NCBI GenBank assembly: GCA_028287545.1
Contig: JAQBPL010000125.1
Location: 1 to 21,827 of the forward strand
Length of the DNA: 21,827 bases
Reading direction: 5' to 3'
From: Vulcanimicrobiota bacterium
Lineage (GTDB): Bacteria; Eremiobacterota; Eremiobacteria; Baltobacterales; Baltobacteraceae
A model generated the notes under the pieces. It ran no database searches. It was not told where the DNA came from and worked only from the letters and a program-made list of their open reading frames with translations. How positions within the stretch are numbered: position 1 is the stretch's first letter; every line of letters begins with the position of its first letter. Below, piece by piece: positions 15,629-21,827 of this stretch. The position numbers and the translations under genes were made by a program.

Positions 15629-16141
15629 TCACTGGTGTTCCGCGACGTACTCGTCGGGGTCCTTATCGACCGGCTTGACGCCGGTGATGTGGACCGCTTC
15701 GAATACCGCAAACGCGACGGCAAGCTCGTGACGGTGCACGAGCCCGATGTGACGGCGGAAGTCCGTGAGTCCCTCCCGCTCCTCTTCGCCCATGTGATCG
15801 CTGTTGGCCTCATTCGCGCGCGCCACGGCGTCGTACCAGCTGTTGCTGCCTACTTCGTGCGCCTCGACGGCGCCCACCGCGTCGCGGATCTCGTTGTGGT
15901 CGTGGATCGCGTCCTTCGTCTCGTCGACGGGCGTGTGTTTGCCGCCGCTGCCTTTTCCCAGGCGCAGGAGCTCCGGATAGAAGAACTCTTCCTCCGCTTC
16001 GGCGTGGACCTCGAGGAACGCCGAGAGACGCGCCCAGACCGCCGTAAGCCTCGAAGTGTCGGTGCGATCGATCTGCTCGAGAATGGCGAAGAGCCGGCGC
16101 TGCTCGTGGTGATCGTCGAGGATGAGCTGGGTGATGTCCAT
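15629..16141 (-). CDS. Hemerythrin-like HHE cation-binding domain protein
   Basis: A 170-residue four-helix-bundle protein expected to bind a diiron centre. Candidate ligands are H11/H12 (LILDDHHEQRR), H46 and E50 (LEVHAEAEEEFFYPEL), H80/H82 and E84 (HDHNEIRD), and H116 with E119 (HMGEEE). Such proteins bind O2, sense O2/NO or take part in iron and redox-stress protection; the exact role is unknown. The ATG at 16141 is chosen because family members as I know them begin with this MDITxLIL-type segment, and a TGGACG-18-TATCGT promoter fits a near-leaderless mRNA there. ATGs at 16162 and 16183 are alternatives; the latter has AGGGA seven bases upstream and would add 14 residues. Upstream lies the palindrome at 16211 that is also found before xoxF. 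Confidence 0.85.
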   Translation of the reverse strand: MDITQLILDDHHEQRRLFAILEQIDRTDTSRLTAVWARLSAFLEVHAEAEEEFFYPELLRLGKGSGGKHTPVDETKDAIHDHNEIRDAVGAVEAHEVGSNSWYDAVARANEANSDHMGEEEREGLTDFRRHIGLVHRHELAVAFAVFEAVHITGVKPVDKDPDEYVAEHQ

Positions 16142-16152
16142 GATGGTCTGCG

Positions 16153-16182
16153 ACGATACCATGTCCGGCCGTCGGACGTCCA
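16153..16182 (-). promoter_or_regulatory. Candidate promoter of the hemerythrin-like gene
   Basis: On the minus strand TGGACG (16182-16177) and TATCGT (16158-16153) are spaced by 18 bp, with transcription expected to start near 16146, four to five bases before the ATG at 16141. The -35 box matches four of six consensus bases. The shared palindrome would be centred near -73. Confidence 0.35.
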
Positions 16183-16210
16183 TCCGTATGTCCCTGCGAC
16201 GAAGACGCCG

Positions 16211-16228
16211 GTCGACCAAATGGTCGAC
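16211..16228. promoter_or_regulatory. 18-bp palindromic operator, copy 1
   Basis: GTCGACCAAATGGTCGAC consists of two 8-bp inverted arms (GTCGACCA and TGGTCGAC) around AA. It lies in the divergent region between the hemerythrin-like gene and the AraC gene at 16366. It matches the perfect palindrome upstream of xoxF at 21810-21827 in 17 of 18 positions read one way, and in all 16 arm positions. Symmetry and size fit a dimeric HTH regulator of the TetR or MarR kind. Confidence 0.7.
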
Positions 16229-16286
16229 TAGCCGCTGGCGACGCGTTGCGGTAGGATGCCGCGAGAAACGCTCGACAAATAGTGCC

Positions 16287-16316
16287 TTGCGCCTGACGGC
16301 GGACGTCTGCTAGAAT
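16287..16316 (+). promoter_or_regulatory. Sigma70-type promoter of the AraC gene at 16366
   Basis: TTGCGC (16287-16292) and TAGAAT (16311-16316) are separated by 18 bp. Transcription would start near 16323, leaving a leader of about 43 nt. The -35 box begins TTGCG, as in the xoxF promoter. Confidence 0.55.
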
Positions 16317-16365
16317 CACGCACTTCCCACGAGCAGAAAAGGAAAGAACCGGGAGCGCCTCGCGT

Positions 16366-17334
16366 ATGCCACTTCAACCCTTGCAGCACGGCCGATTGCT
16401 CGGCGATTCGCCGACCGAGCGAGCCCTGCGCGAGGGTGTAGAAGCCGGCCCCGAGTGGGGACGGTACTTCAGCGCGCGACGCGGCACGGAGGGGACGTTT
16501 GCCGTCGCGGGGCTGACGTGTTCCGTTCACACAGCTTCATATCGAGGCACAGCCGAAGCGGAACTCGTCTTACCGCGGGACGTCGTGGTGTTCGGGCTGG
16601 AACGCGACCCGGAAATCGTCATCGAGGACGCCGTGGATCCCCCGCGCGGCAGTATTCGGAGGGTTAGCGCCGTCGACGACTGCTTCGTGTTGCCGAGAGG
16701 GCATTTATACAGTGCGAAGATGAAGGGCAACGGGTCGCAGCAGTACGTGTTCTGCGAGGTGGAGCATTCCTCGGTCGTCCGCGTGCTCGGTGAAGACGCC
16801 GGCGATCTCGAGCTTCGGCCGCACCTCGGCCCGAACCCCATAGCGCCCGGTCTGGTGGAGCGAATCGCGTCGCTGTGCCTCGGGCCCGAAGATTTTCCTC
16901 TCGCGTACGCTGAGTCCTTAGCGTCGATGCTGGTCGTCGAACTGTTCCGAGCCGATGGTACGAAGCCCATCCCGGCCCCGCTCACGCCGAACGTGGGGTC
17001 GGCGCGCTTCAAGCTCGTCCTCGACTTCGTGGAGGAACACTTGGATCGTGATATCGGGCTGACCGAGTTGGCGTCGCTCGTGGGCCTGAGCGTGACCCAT
17101 TTTTCTCACGCGTTCAAGAGCGCATACGGCGTGTCGCCGTATCGGTATATCCTTCAGCGTCGCATCAAACGCGCCGGGACGTTGCTGCGGACGACCGATC
17201 AGACGATAGCCGCAATCGCCGCCCGGGTAGGGTTCTCGAGTCAGAGCCGATTCAGCGGCGCCTTCGCAAACCTCATCGGCTCGGCGCCGTCGGCGTACCG
17301 GTCTTCCGGCCTCAGCGTCCTCCGTAGGTCGTGA
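16366..17334 (+). CDS. AraC-family regulator next to the xox operon
   Basis: A 322-residue regulator. Residues ~40-205 are a cupin-like sensor region, and residues ~212-312 are the double-HTH AraC domain (VLDFVEEHLDRDIGLTELASLVGLSVTHFSHAFKSA; then TIAAIAARVGFSSQSRFSGAFANLIGSAPSAYRS). It is a full-length paralogue of the regulator at 1747-2601, most similar across the HTH. GGGAG at 16351-16355 lies ten bases before the ATG. The gene ends tail-to-tail with the cytochrome c gene and overlaps it by 23 bp, and it has the shared palindrome upstream. It is the only regulator beside the xox operon, which makes it a candidate controller, but the palindromic site is not typical of AraC proteins, which usually bind direct repeats. 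Confidence 0.88.
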   Translation: MPLQPLQHGRLLGDSPTERALREGVEAGPEWGRYFSARRGTEGTFAVAGLTCSVHTASYRGTAEAELVLPRDVVVFGLERDPEIVIEDAVDPPRGSIRRVSAVDDCFVLPRGHLYSAKMKGNGSQQYVFCEVEHSSVVRVLGEDAGDLELRPHLGPNPIAPGLVERIASLCLGPEDFPLAYAESLASMLVVELFRADGTKPIPAPLTPNVGSARFKLVLDFVEEHLDRDIGLTELASLVGLSVTHFSHAFKSAYGVSPYRYILQRRIKRAGTLLRTTDQTIAAIAARVGFSSQSRFSGAFANLIGSAPSAYRSSGLSVLRRS

Positions 17335-17764
17335 TGACGACGCTCGAGTGCATCGCCGCGTCGTACGTCAGCGGCTTCGGCCCGGCCGGATACCCGTTGC
17401 GCGCGAGGATGTAGGCCATGATCGACGCGTACTGATCCTTGGGCAGCGACGCCGGGGCGTTGAGCGGCATCTGCAGGGCCAAGAAGCCGAAGAAGTCGCC
17501 GATGGTGAGCTTGGTCTTTTGCGCTAGGCGCTGAAGGTTCGGGCCGCGGAGCGCGGGGCCGACACCGCCCTCGAGGTTCTCACCGTGGCATTGCGCGCAA
17601 TTGGTCGCGTACAGCTTCGCGCCCGCCGCGGCTTGCGCTTTGGCGTAGAGCGCGGGGGGCGAACCCTGCTTCGTCGCCGCCGCCGCGCCGGAGAGCGCGT
17701 ACGCGATAAGCGCAGCGCTGCAGACGGTCGCGACGGCGGCGCGTCGCGCGAAGTCGTCAGCCAC
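17312..17764 (-). CDS. xoxG: Class I c-type cytochrome, XoxG-like electron acceptor
   Basis: A 150-residue periplasmic monohaem cytochrome. A signal peptide or anchor covers ~1-30 (RRAAVATVCSAALIAYALSG). The haem-binding site is CAQCH (C56, C59, H60), and Met99 in LQMPLNAP is the likely sixth ligand. GVGPALRGPNLQRL and the YASIMAYILARNGYPAG helix are typical of class I cytochromes. It is the last gene of the xoxF operon and so the likely acceptor of electrons from the PQQ enzyme. The name is given by context and fold rather than close identity. The GTG at 17764 overlaps the end of the DUF5069 gene by 8 bp. No Shine-Dalgarno sequence is obvious, so translation probably depends on coupling. Confidence 0.8.
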   Translation of the reverse strand: MADDFARRAAVATVCSAALIAYALSGAAAATKQGSPPALYAKAQAAAGAKLYATNCAQCHGENLEGGVGPALRGPNLQRLAQKTKLTIGDFFGFLALQMPLNAPASLPKDQYASIMAYILARNGYPAGPKPLTYDAAMHSSVVITTYGGR

Positions 17765-18212
17765 CTGAGGCGTGTTTTCGCAGGTCGTCGAGATCCTCGA
17801 GCGTGTTCAGGGTGACGGCGTCCTTGATCGAATCGTCCTTGACGCCGCTAGCGGAGCGCATCGTTCCGGCGAGCTCGTCGGAGTGGTTGTAGCCGCGGAT
17901 CGCGGCGTTGTGCGCTTCGATCTTGTCGCGCGAGAGGTTGCCGCCGTTGACCTCGACGACGTAGCGCTCGAACTCCATGTACGTCGGCCGCTTGTCGCGC
18001 ACGAACGCGATCGTCGCGTCACGGTCGAGGCCGAGGCCGTTGAGCGTCATCTGGTCGAAGCCTTGGCCGCAGAAATCGTATCCGTCGGCGAGCGCACCGG
18101 CGGAACCGAGCGTCAGTTTTGCCCACAAGCGGGGCAGGTGGAGCGCGCCGAGCGGTCCGGCGGTGCCGGAACTGATGAGGGGGATGACCTTCGTCGGGGT
18201 AGTCGTTTCCAT
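17757..18212 (-). CDS. DUF5069 family protein
   Basis: A 151-residue soluble protein without signal peptide or TM helix. The core PLGALHLPRLWAKLTL followed by GYDFCGQGFDQMTLNGLGLD, IAFVRDKRPTYMEFERYVVE and a charged helical end is the DUF5069 pattern as I recall it. The biochemical role of the family is not established. It lies between the oxidoreductase and the cytochrome gene, 14 bp after the former and overlapping the latter, so it is firmly part of the operon. The ATG at 18212 is chosen because GGAGG sits five bases before it; a GTG at 18230 is the alternative. A cytoplasmic product inside an operon for periplasmic oxidation suggests handling of the imported product, or regulation. Confidence 0.8.
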   Translation of the reverse strand: METTTPTKVIPLISSGTAGPLGALHLPRLWAKLTLGSAGALADGYDFCGQGFDQMTLNGLGLDRDATIAFVRDKRPTYMEFERYVVEVNGGNLSRDKIEAHNAAIRGYNHSDELAGTMRSASGVKDDSIKDAVTLNTLEDLDDLRKHASGG

Positions 18213-18226
18213 GCTGTCCTCCGCGA

Positions 18227-19135
18227 TCACGTTGTCGTGAGTGAATGCGGGCGCCGCGAAGCGAACGTCAGCTCGGCGACGCCGGATTTGTCGAGCTCAC
18301 CGAGGCCCAGCTCGATCATGGTGTCGAATTGTTTCGCCGTCGCCTCGGCGACGGGCAGCGGCAATCCCGCCTCGCGTGCGAGCGCCGTCGCGATGTGCGT
18401 GTCCTTCGCAGCATGCGCCGCGGAGAAGTAGGTGTCGTGCTCGCGGTTCTGCATGTCGGTTCCGTCCGTCTCGAGCACGCGCGAATTGGCACCGGTCTCG
18501 GCGAACACCTCGCGCAGCATGGTGAGGTCGAGCCCCAGCGCGTCGCCGAGACCGAGCCCTTCGGCGAGACCCGCGGTGTTGATGTTCATCACCATGTTGA
18601 CCAGCGCTTTGACCTTCCCGGCTTGGCCGGCCTCGCCGATGTAGCGCAGGCTCTTGCTCATCTTGCGCAGCATCGGCTCGACGCGCTCGAACGTCGCTCG
18701 CCGGCCGGCGACCATCATGTACAGCGTCCCCTCGCGTGCCTGCGGGATCGAGCTGGCCAGAGCGGCCTCGAGGCTCGACGCACCGCGCTCTTCCGCCAGC
18801 GCCTGCACCTCGACGTGGACGTCCGGCGTGATCGTCGCCGAGTTGACGAAGATCTTTCCGCGTGCGTTCGTGAGCAGCGAATCGCCGCTCGTGCCGTAGA
18901 TCCCGCGCATCGCCGCGTCGTCGGTCACGACCGTGACGATCACGTCGGAGAGTTCGGTCACGCGGGCGAGCGACGACGCCGCTTCGGCGCCGAGTTCCGC
19001 CGCGAGGTCACGTGCGGCCTCCGGCCGCACGTCGTACACCGCGACAACGGGATAGCCGACGTCCTTCAGGCGGCGTGCCATATTGGCACCCATTCGGCCG
19101 ACGCCGACGACGCCGACCCGCTGCTGTTCGCTCAT
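18227..19135 (-). CDS. NAD(P)-dependent beta-hydroxyacid dehydrogenase (3-hydroxyisobutyrate/tartronate-semialdehyde type)
   Basis: A 302-residue cytoplasmic oxidoreductase. The N-terminal Rossmann fold starts VGVVGVGRMGANMA (GxGxxG at 11-16). The substrate-binding region around 120-137 shows LEAALASSIPQAREGTL in place of the usual DAPVSGG motif, a clear departure from the family consensus. The catalytic segment GQAGKVKALVN places the expected Lys at 176 and Asn at 180, and the all-helical C-terminal domain follows. This family reduces or oxidises short hydroxyacids and semialdehydes (3-hydroxyisobutyrate, tartronate or succinate semialdehyde, glyoxylate). The substrate is not known here. It starts four bases after the xoxJ stop, and the ATG at 19135 is preceded by GGGGAC and GAAGAG. 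Its place between xoxJ and xoxG suggests a follow-on step on the XoxF product. Confidence 0.85.
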   Translation of the reverse strand: MSEQQRVGVVGVGRMGANMARRLKDVGYPVVAVYDVRPEAARDLAAELGAEAASSLARVTELSDVIVTVVTDDAAMRGIYGTSGDSLLTNARGKIFVNSATITPDVHVEVQALAEERGASSLEAALASSIPQAREGTLYMMVAGRRATFERVEPMLRKMSKSLRYIGEAGQAGKVKALVNMVMNINTAGLAEGLGLGDALGLDLTMLREVFAETGANSRVLETDGTDMQNREHDTYFSAAHAAKDTHIATALAREAGLPLPVAEATAKQFDTMIELGLGELDKSGVAELTFASRRPHSLTTT

Positions 19136-19139
19136 CTCT

Positions 19140-19955
19140 TCACGTCCCCGTTGCGCTCGCACCATCGTAGATCAGCACGCCGTATGAGCGCAGGATGCGC
19201 TGCAGCTCCGGTTTGTTCTTGGCGATGGCGATGTCGAGTGCGTCGCGCGTCCGCGTGTCCCCTTTCCGCGCCGCCATCGCCATCGGGAACACGTATTGCT
19301 CGACGGTTCCCGCCGCTCGCGAGTTCGGGACCGGTACGACTTCGAGGGAGGAGAACGACCGCAGGAAGTAACCGATCGACGGCTGCCACGTCACGGCGAC
19401 GCCGATTTTGCCGTTTTGCACCGCCGTCAAAATTGTCGCCGGCGATTCGCCCGGCGTGTCGCCGACCTCGAACGGCGTCGCGTGAAGGATCAGCGCCCGC
19501 AGCTTTAGCCCGTTCTCGGGCGGCGTGTCCTGCTCGAAACCGATCCGCAGCTCCTTGAGCACCGGCGAGTCCATCGACGTGATCGCGTAATTGCGCTTCT
19601 TCGGAAAGACGAAGACGTACGACGAAACGTAATACGGCCGAGTCGCCAGAACGTTGTCGCTCGCGAACGGCACGTTCATCACGACGTCGCAGCGCCCGGC
19701 GTTGAGCGTGTCGTGCAGAAACTGGTCGAACCCGCCCGGCCCGCGCGAGGGATGCCAGACGAAGGTGACCGTCTCCCCCATTGCATGGCCCACCGCCTGG
19801 GCGAGCTTGTTCTCGAAGCCCTGCAGCGCACGGTTCGAGAACGGCATGTAGTCGGGATCGGCGCATACGCGCAGCGGCTGGGCCGCCGCGCGTGCGCCCA
19901 TAGAAGCCGCCGCGGCGAGCACGACGGCAGCCGCGACGGCGAGTCGGCGAAGCAT
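19140..19955 (-). CDS. xoxJ: XoxJ/MxaJ-like periplasmic binding protein of the quinoprotein dehydrogenase
   Basis: A 271-residue protein with a signal peptide (MLRRLAVAAAVVLAAAASMG, cleavage near ARAAAQ). The mature protein has a periplasmic type-2 substrate-binding fold: LRVCADPDYMPFSN, GFENKLAQAVGHAMG, RCDVVMNVPFASDNVLATRPYY, YVFVFPKKRN, and a second lobe with IGFEQDTPPENGL and VQNGKIGVAVTWQPSIGYFL. These are hallmarks of the quinoprotein-dehydrogenase-associated family, which is thought to help activate or assemble XoxF rather than feed an ABC transporter. No ABC genes are nearby, in agreement. Its ATG overlaps the xoxF stop (TGATG), implying coupled translation. Confidence 0.9.
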   Translation of the reverse strand: MLRRLAVAAAVVLAAAASMGARAAAQPLRVCADPDYMPFSNRALQGFENKLAQAVGHAMGETVTFVWHPSRGPGGFDQFLHDTLNAGRCDVVMNVPFASDNVLATRPYYVSSYVFVFPKKRNYAITSMDSPVLKELRIGFEQDTPPENGLKLRALILHATPFEVGDTPGESPATILTAVQNGKIGVAVTWQPSIGYFLRSFSSLEVVPVPNSRAAGTVEQYVFPMAMAARKGDTRTRDALDIAIAKNKPELQRILRSYGVLIYDGASATGT

Positions 19956-21724
19956 CACAGCGAGAAGACGACCAGGTCGCCGCCGAGCTGCGTGTACTGC
20001 GCGACGTCCTGCGCTGCGTTGACGGCGCCGAGTCCCGCGGTCGGTTCGGTCAGCCCGGCCGCGAGTCCGAGCGCGGCCCAGCCGCCGACGCCGGAGAGGA
20101 TCGCGACGTACTGCTTACCGCCGTGCATATACGTCATCGGGTTGCCGATGATCCCGGAGGGCGTGTGGAACTTCCACAGCTCCTTGCCCGTCTTCGACTC
20201 GACGGCTTTGAACCAGCCGTCCATCGTCCCGTAGAACGCGATGCCGCCTTTGGTCGAGAGCGTTCCGCCCCATGCCGGGAAGCGCTCGCGGTTCGTCCAA
20301 ACGACCTCGCCCTTAATCGGATCCCATGCGATCACGGCACCGCGGTTCCCGCCCGGGCCTGCATACATCTTCACGATCGCGCCGACGAACGGGAACCCGC
20401 TCTTGTACTTGACCGCGAACGCCTTGTAATCCATGCAATTGTGGTTCGTCGGCACGATGAAGTACCCGGTCGTTTCATCATACGACGCCGGTTGCTGGTC
20501 CTTGCTTCCCATTGCCGCCGGGCAGATGCCGGAGACGTTGACACCGGCTTTCGTCATATACTTCGGATCGGTGACGGGCCGGCCGGTCGTCATGTCGATG
20601 TGCGTCGCCCAGTTGACCGACGGATCGTACTTTTTCGCGAGCAGCAGCTTGCCGTTGCGGCGGTCGAGCTCGTACGCGAACCCGTTGCGGTCGAAGTGCA
20701 CGAGCGAAGGAATGGTCTGACCGTTCATGTTGAGATCGACCAGGATCATCTCGTTGACGCCATCGTAGTCCCACGCGTCGTGCGGCGTCATCTGATAGCC
20801 CCACTTCGCCATTCCGGTGTCGGGGTCGCGAGCGAAGATCGTCATCGACCACTTGTTGTCGCCGGGCCGCTGACTCGGGTTCCACGTGCCCGGATTCCCG
20901 GTGCCGTAGTAGATCAAGTTCAGCTTGGGATCGTAGGAGTACCAGCCCCACGTCGTCCCGCCGCCGACTTTCCACTGCTCGCCGTTCCAAGTCGAGGTGC
21001 CGGCGTTCTTCGGACCGGTGAAGTCGGCGCCGATGAGCGTGTCGCGGTCGGGTCCCGCGCTGTACGCGCGCCAGATGCGCTTGCCGGTCTTGAGGTCGTA
21101 TGACGTGAGGTAGCCGCGCACGCCGAACTCGCCGCCCGAAACACCGACGATCACGTGCTTGTCTTTGACGATCAGCGGTGCCGACGTCAGCGTCTGACCC
21201 ATTGCGGGATCGCCGTTGCGCGCGGTCCAAACGGGCTTGCCGGTCGTCGCGTCGAGCGCGATCACTTGTCCGTCGAGCGTGTCGACGATGATCTTGCCGT
21301 CGCCGTAACCGACGCCGCGGTTCACCAGGTCGCAGCACGCGACCGAGACCGCGAAGTTGTCCTGCTTGGGAGTGTACTGCCACTTGATGTGGTAGTCGCT
21401 GAGGTCGATCGCGTAGACGTGGTTCGGCCACGCGCTCTGATAGTACAGTGTGTCGCCGATGACCAGCGGCTGACCTTCGTGGCCGCGCGTCGCACCGGTC
21501 GACATCGTCCAGGCGACCTTGAGGTTGGCGACGTTCGACGTCTTGATCTCGTCGAGCGCACTATGCCGCAGCGCCGCATAGTTCTGGGACGGCATCACCC
21601 ATTGCGCCGAATCCTGAGCCATGTCGGCGAGAGCGACCCGCTGCTGGGCGGCGACCGTGCGGTACCCTGCTGCGGCGACCGCCAACGCCAGTGCAAACAG
21701 AGCGAGGAGGGCGATTCGGCGCAT
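19955..21724 (-). CDS. xoxF: XoxF-type lanthanide-dependent PQQ alcohol (methanol) dehydrogenase
   Basis: A 589-residue periplasmic quinoprotein. The signal peptide is MRRIALLALFALALAVAAAG (cleavage near VAAQ). An eight-bladed propeller follows with repeated W-motifs (AIDLSDYHIKWQY, ALDATTGKPVW, SYDLKTGKRIW, AVESKTGKELW). It has the adjacent Cys pair C130-C131 that stacks on PQQ, metal ligands E199 (SGGEFG) and N277 (GTGNPG), catalytic D319, and D321 in HDAWDYDG. The Asp two positions after the catalytic Asp is the recognised mark of lanthanide binding; Ca-dependent MxaF has Ala there. It oxidises methanol or other short alcohols, passing electrons to a c-type cytochrome. The ATG at 21724 follows a strong GGGAGG eight bases upstream. 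It is the first gene of a five-gene operon. Confidence 0.95.
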   Translation of the reverse strand: MRRIALLALFALALAVAAAGYRTVAAQQRVALADMAQDSAQWVMPSQNYAALRHSALDEIKTSNVANLKVAWTMSTGATRGHEGQPLVIGDTLYYQSAWPNHVYAIDLSDYHIKWQYTPKQDNFAVSVACCDLVNRGVGYGDGKIIVDTLDGQVIALDATTGKPVWTARNGDPAMGQTLTSAPLIVKDKHVIVGVSGGEFGVRGYLTSYDLKTGKRIWRAYSAGPDRDTLIGADFTGPKNAGTSTWNGEQWKVGGGTTWGWYSYDPKLNLIYYGTGNPGTWNPSQRPGDNKWSMTIFARDPDTGMAKWGYQMTPHDAWDYDGVNEMILVDLNMNGQTIPSLVHFDRNGFAYELDRRNGKLLLAKKYDPSVNWATHIDMTTGRPVTDPKYMTKAGVNVSGICPAAMGSKDQQPASYDETTGYFIVPTNHNCMDYKAFAVKYKSGFPFVGAIVKMYAGPGGNRGAVIAWDPIKGEVVWTNRERFPAWGGTLSTKGGIAFYGTMDGWFKAVESKTGKELWKFHTPSGIIGNPMTYMHGGKQYVAILSGVGGWAALGLAAGLTEPTAGLGAVNAAQDVAQYTQLGGDLVVFSL

Positions 21725-21780
21725 GGGAATTACCTCCCGAAACGACACAAGAGGGAGCCGGCAAAGGGCTGCCAAAAATA

Positions 21781-21809
21781 AGTGTACGCCTCGAAAATAT
21801 TCTTCGCAA
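21781..21809 (-). promoter_or_regulatory. Sigma70-type promoter of the xoxF operon
   Basis: On the minus strand TTGCGA (21809-21804) and TACACT (21786-21781) are separated by exactly 17 bp. Transcription should start near 21774, giving a ~50-nt leader with the GGGAGG site. The palindrome at 21810-21827 touches the -35 box. Confidence 0.7.
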
Positions 21810-21827
21810 GTCGACCAATTGGTCGAC
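21810..21827. promoter_or_regulatory. 18-bp perfect palindromic operator, copy 2, upstream of xoxF
   Basis: GTCGACCAATTGGTCGAC is a perfect palindrome reaching the last base of the window, so it may extend further. Its centre is at about -44 relative to the predicted xoxF transcript start, directly upstream of the -35 box. That position suits an activator contacting RNA polymerase, though a repressor is possible. Copy 1 lies at 16211-16228. Confidence 0.75.

Noticed and set aside
15635..16231. Plus-strand frame of 198 codons
   Set aside because: Antisense to the hemerythrin-like gene, whose His/Glu ligand pattern is intact.
18245..19558. Plus-strand frame of 437 codons
   Set aside because: Antisense to the oxidoreductase and xoxJ; His/Arg-rich shadow that spans two real genes.
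20123..21103. Plus-strand frame of 326 codons
   Set aside because: Antisense to xoxF, which shows all active-site residues.

Overview
The window looks like chromosomal DNA from a high-GC, diderm, environmental bacterium. The supporting signs are an RND pump with a periplasmic adaptor, an EmrA-type adaptor, exported quinoprotein and cytochrome c genes, and a CPA1 antiporter. The mix of a XoxF-type dehydrogenase, many AraC regulators and small secreted orphan families resembles uncultured soil lineages such as Eremiobacterota (WPS-2). That placement is inference; I see no rRNA or other marker gene. There are no tRNA genes, CRISPR arrays, insertion sequences or phage genes.

Left part (1-6400): a secreted Gly-rich protein cut by the window edge, a SpoIIE/PP2C phosphatase, an AraC regulator, and two small secreted paralogues of an unrecognised family (2762-3199 and 5900-6283). 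Between these lie a minimal AraC protein, a decayed piece of an EmrB-type transporter, and an intact emrA whose transporter partner is missing.

Middle (6395-15609): a small Pro-rich membrane-anchored protein, then an OmpR-type response regulator overlapping its histidine kinase. Convergent to these is an adaptor-RND pump operon. Divergent from the pump is a CPA1 Na+/H+ antiporter. Several genes here have a TANNNT -10-like hexamer only 6-9 nt before the start codon, which suggests leaderless mRNAs.

Right part (15629-21827): the most interesting region. A tight five-gene minus-strand operon reads xoxF (lanthanide-type PQQ alcohol dehydrogenase), xoxJ, a beta-hydroxyacid dehydrogenase, a DUF5069 protein and a cytochrome c (xoxG-like). 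It has a clear sigma70-type promoter with a perfect 18-bp palindrome directly against the -35 box. Nearly the same palindrome (16 of 18 bases) lies 5.6 kb away, in the divergent region between a hemerythrin-like HHE gene and an AraC gene that is tail-to-tail with the operon. I read this as one small regulon: periplasmic alcohol oxidation by a rare-earth quinoprotein feeding electrons to cytochrome c, co-controlled with a diiron/O2-type HHE protein. The AraC gene is a candidate regulator, but a palindrome of this form would more typically suit a TetR- or MarR-like dimer encoded elsewhere.
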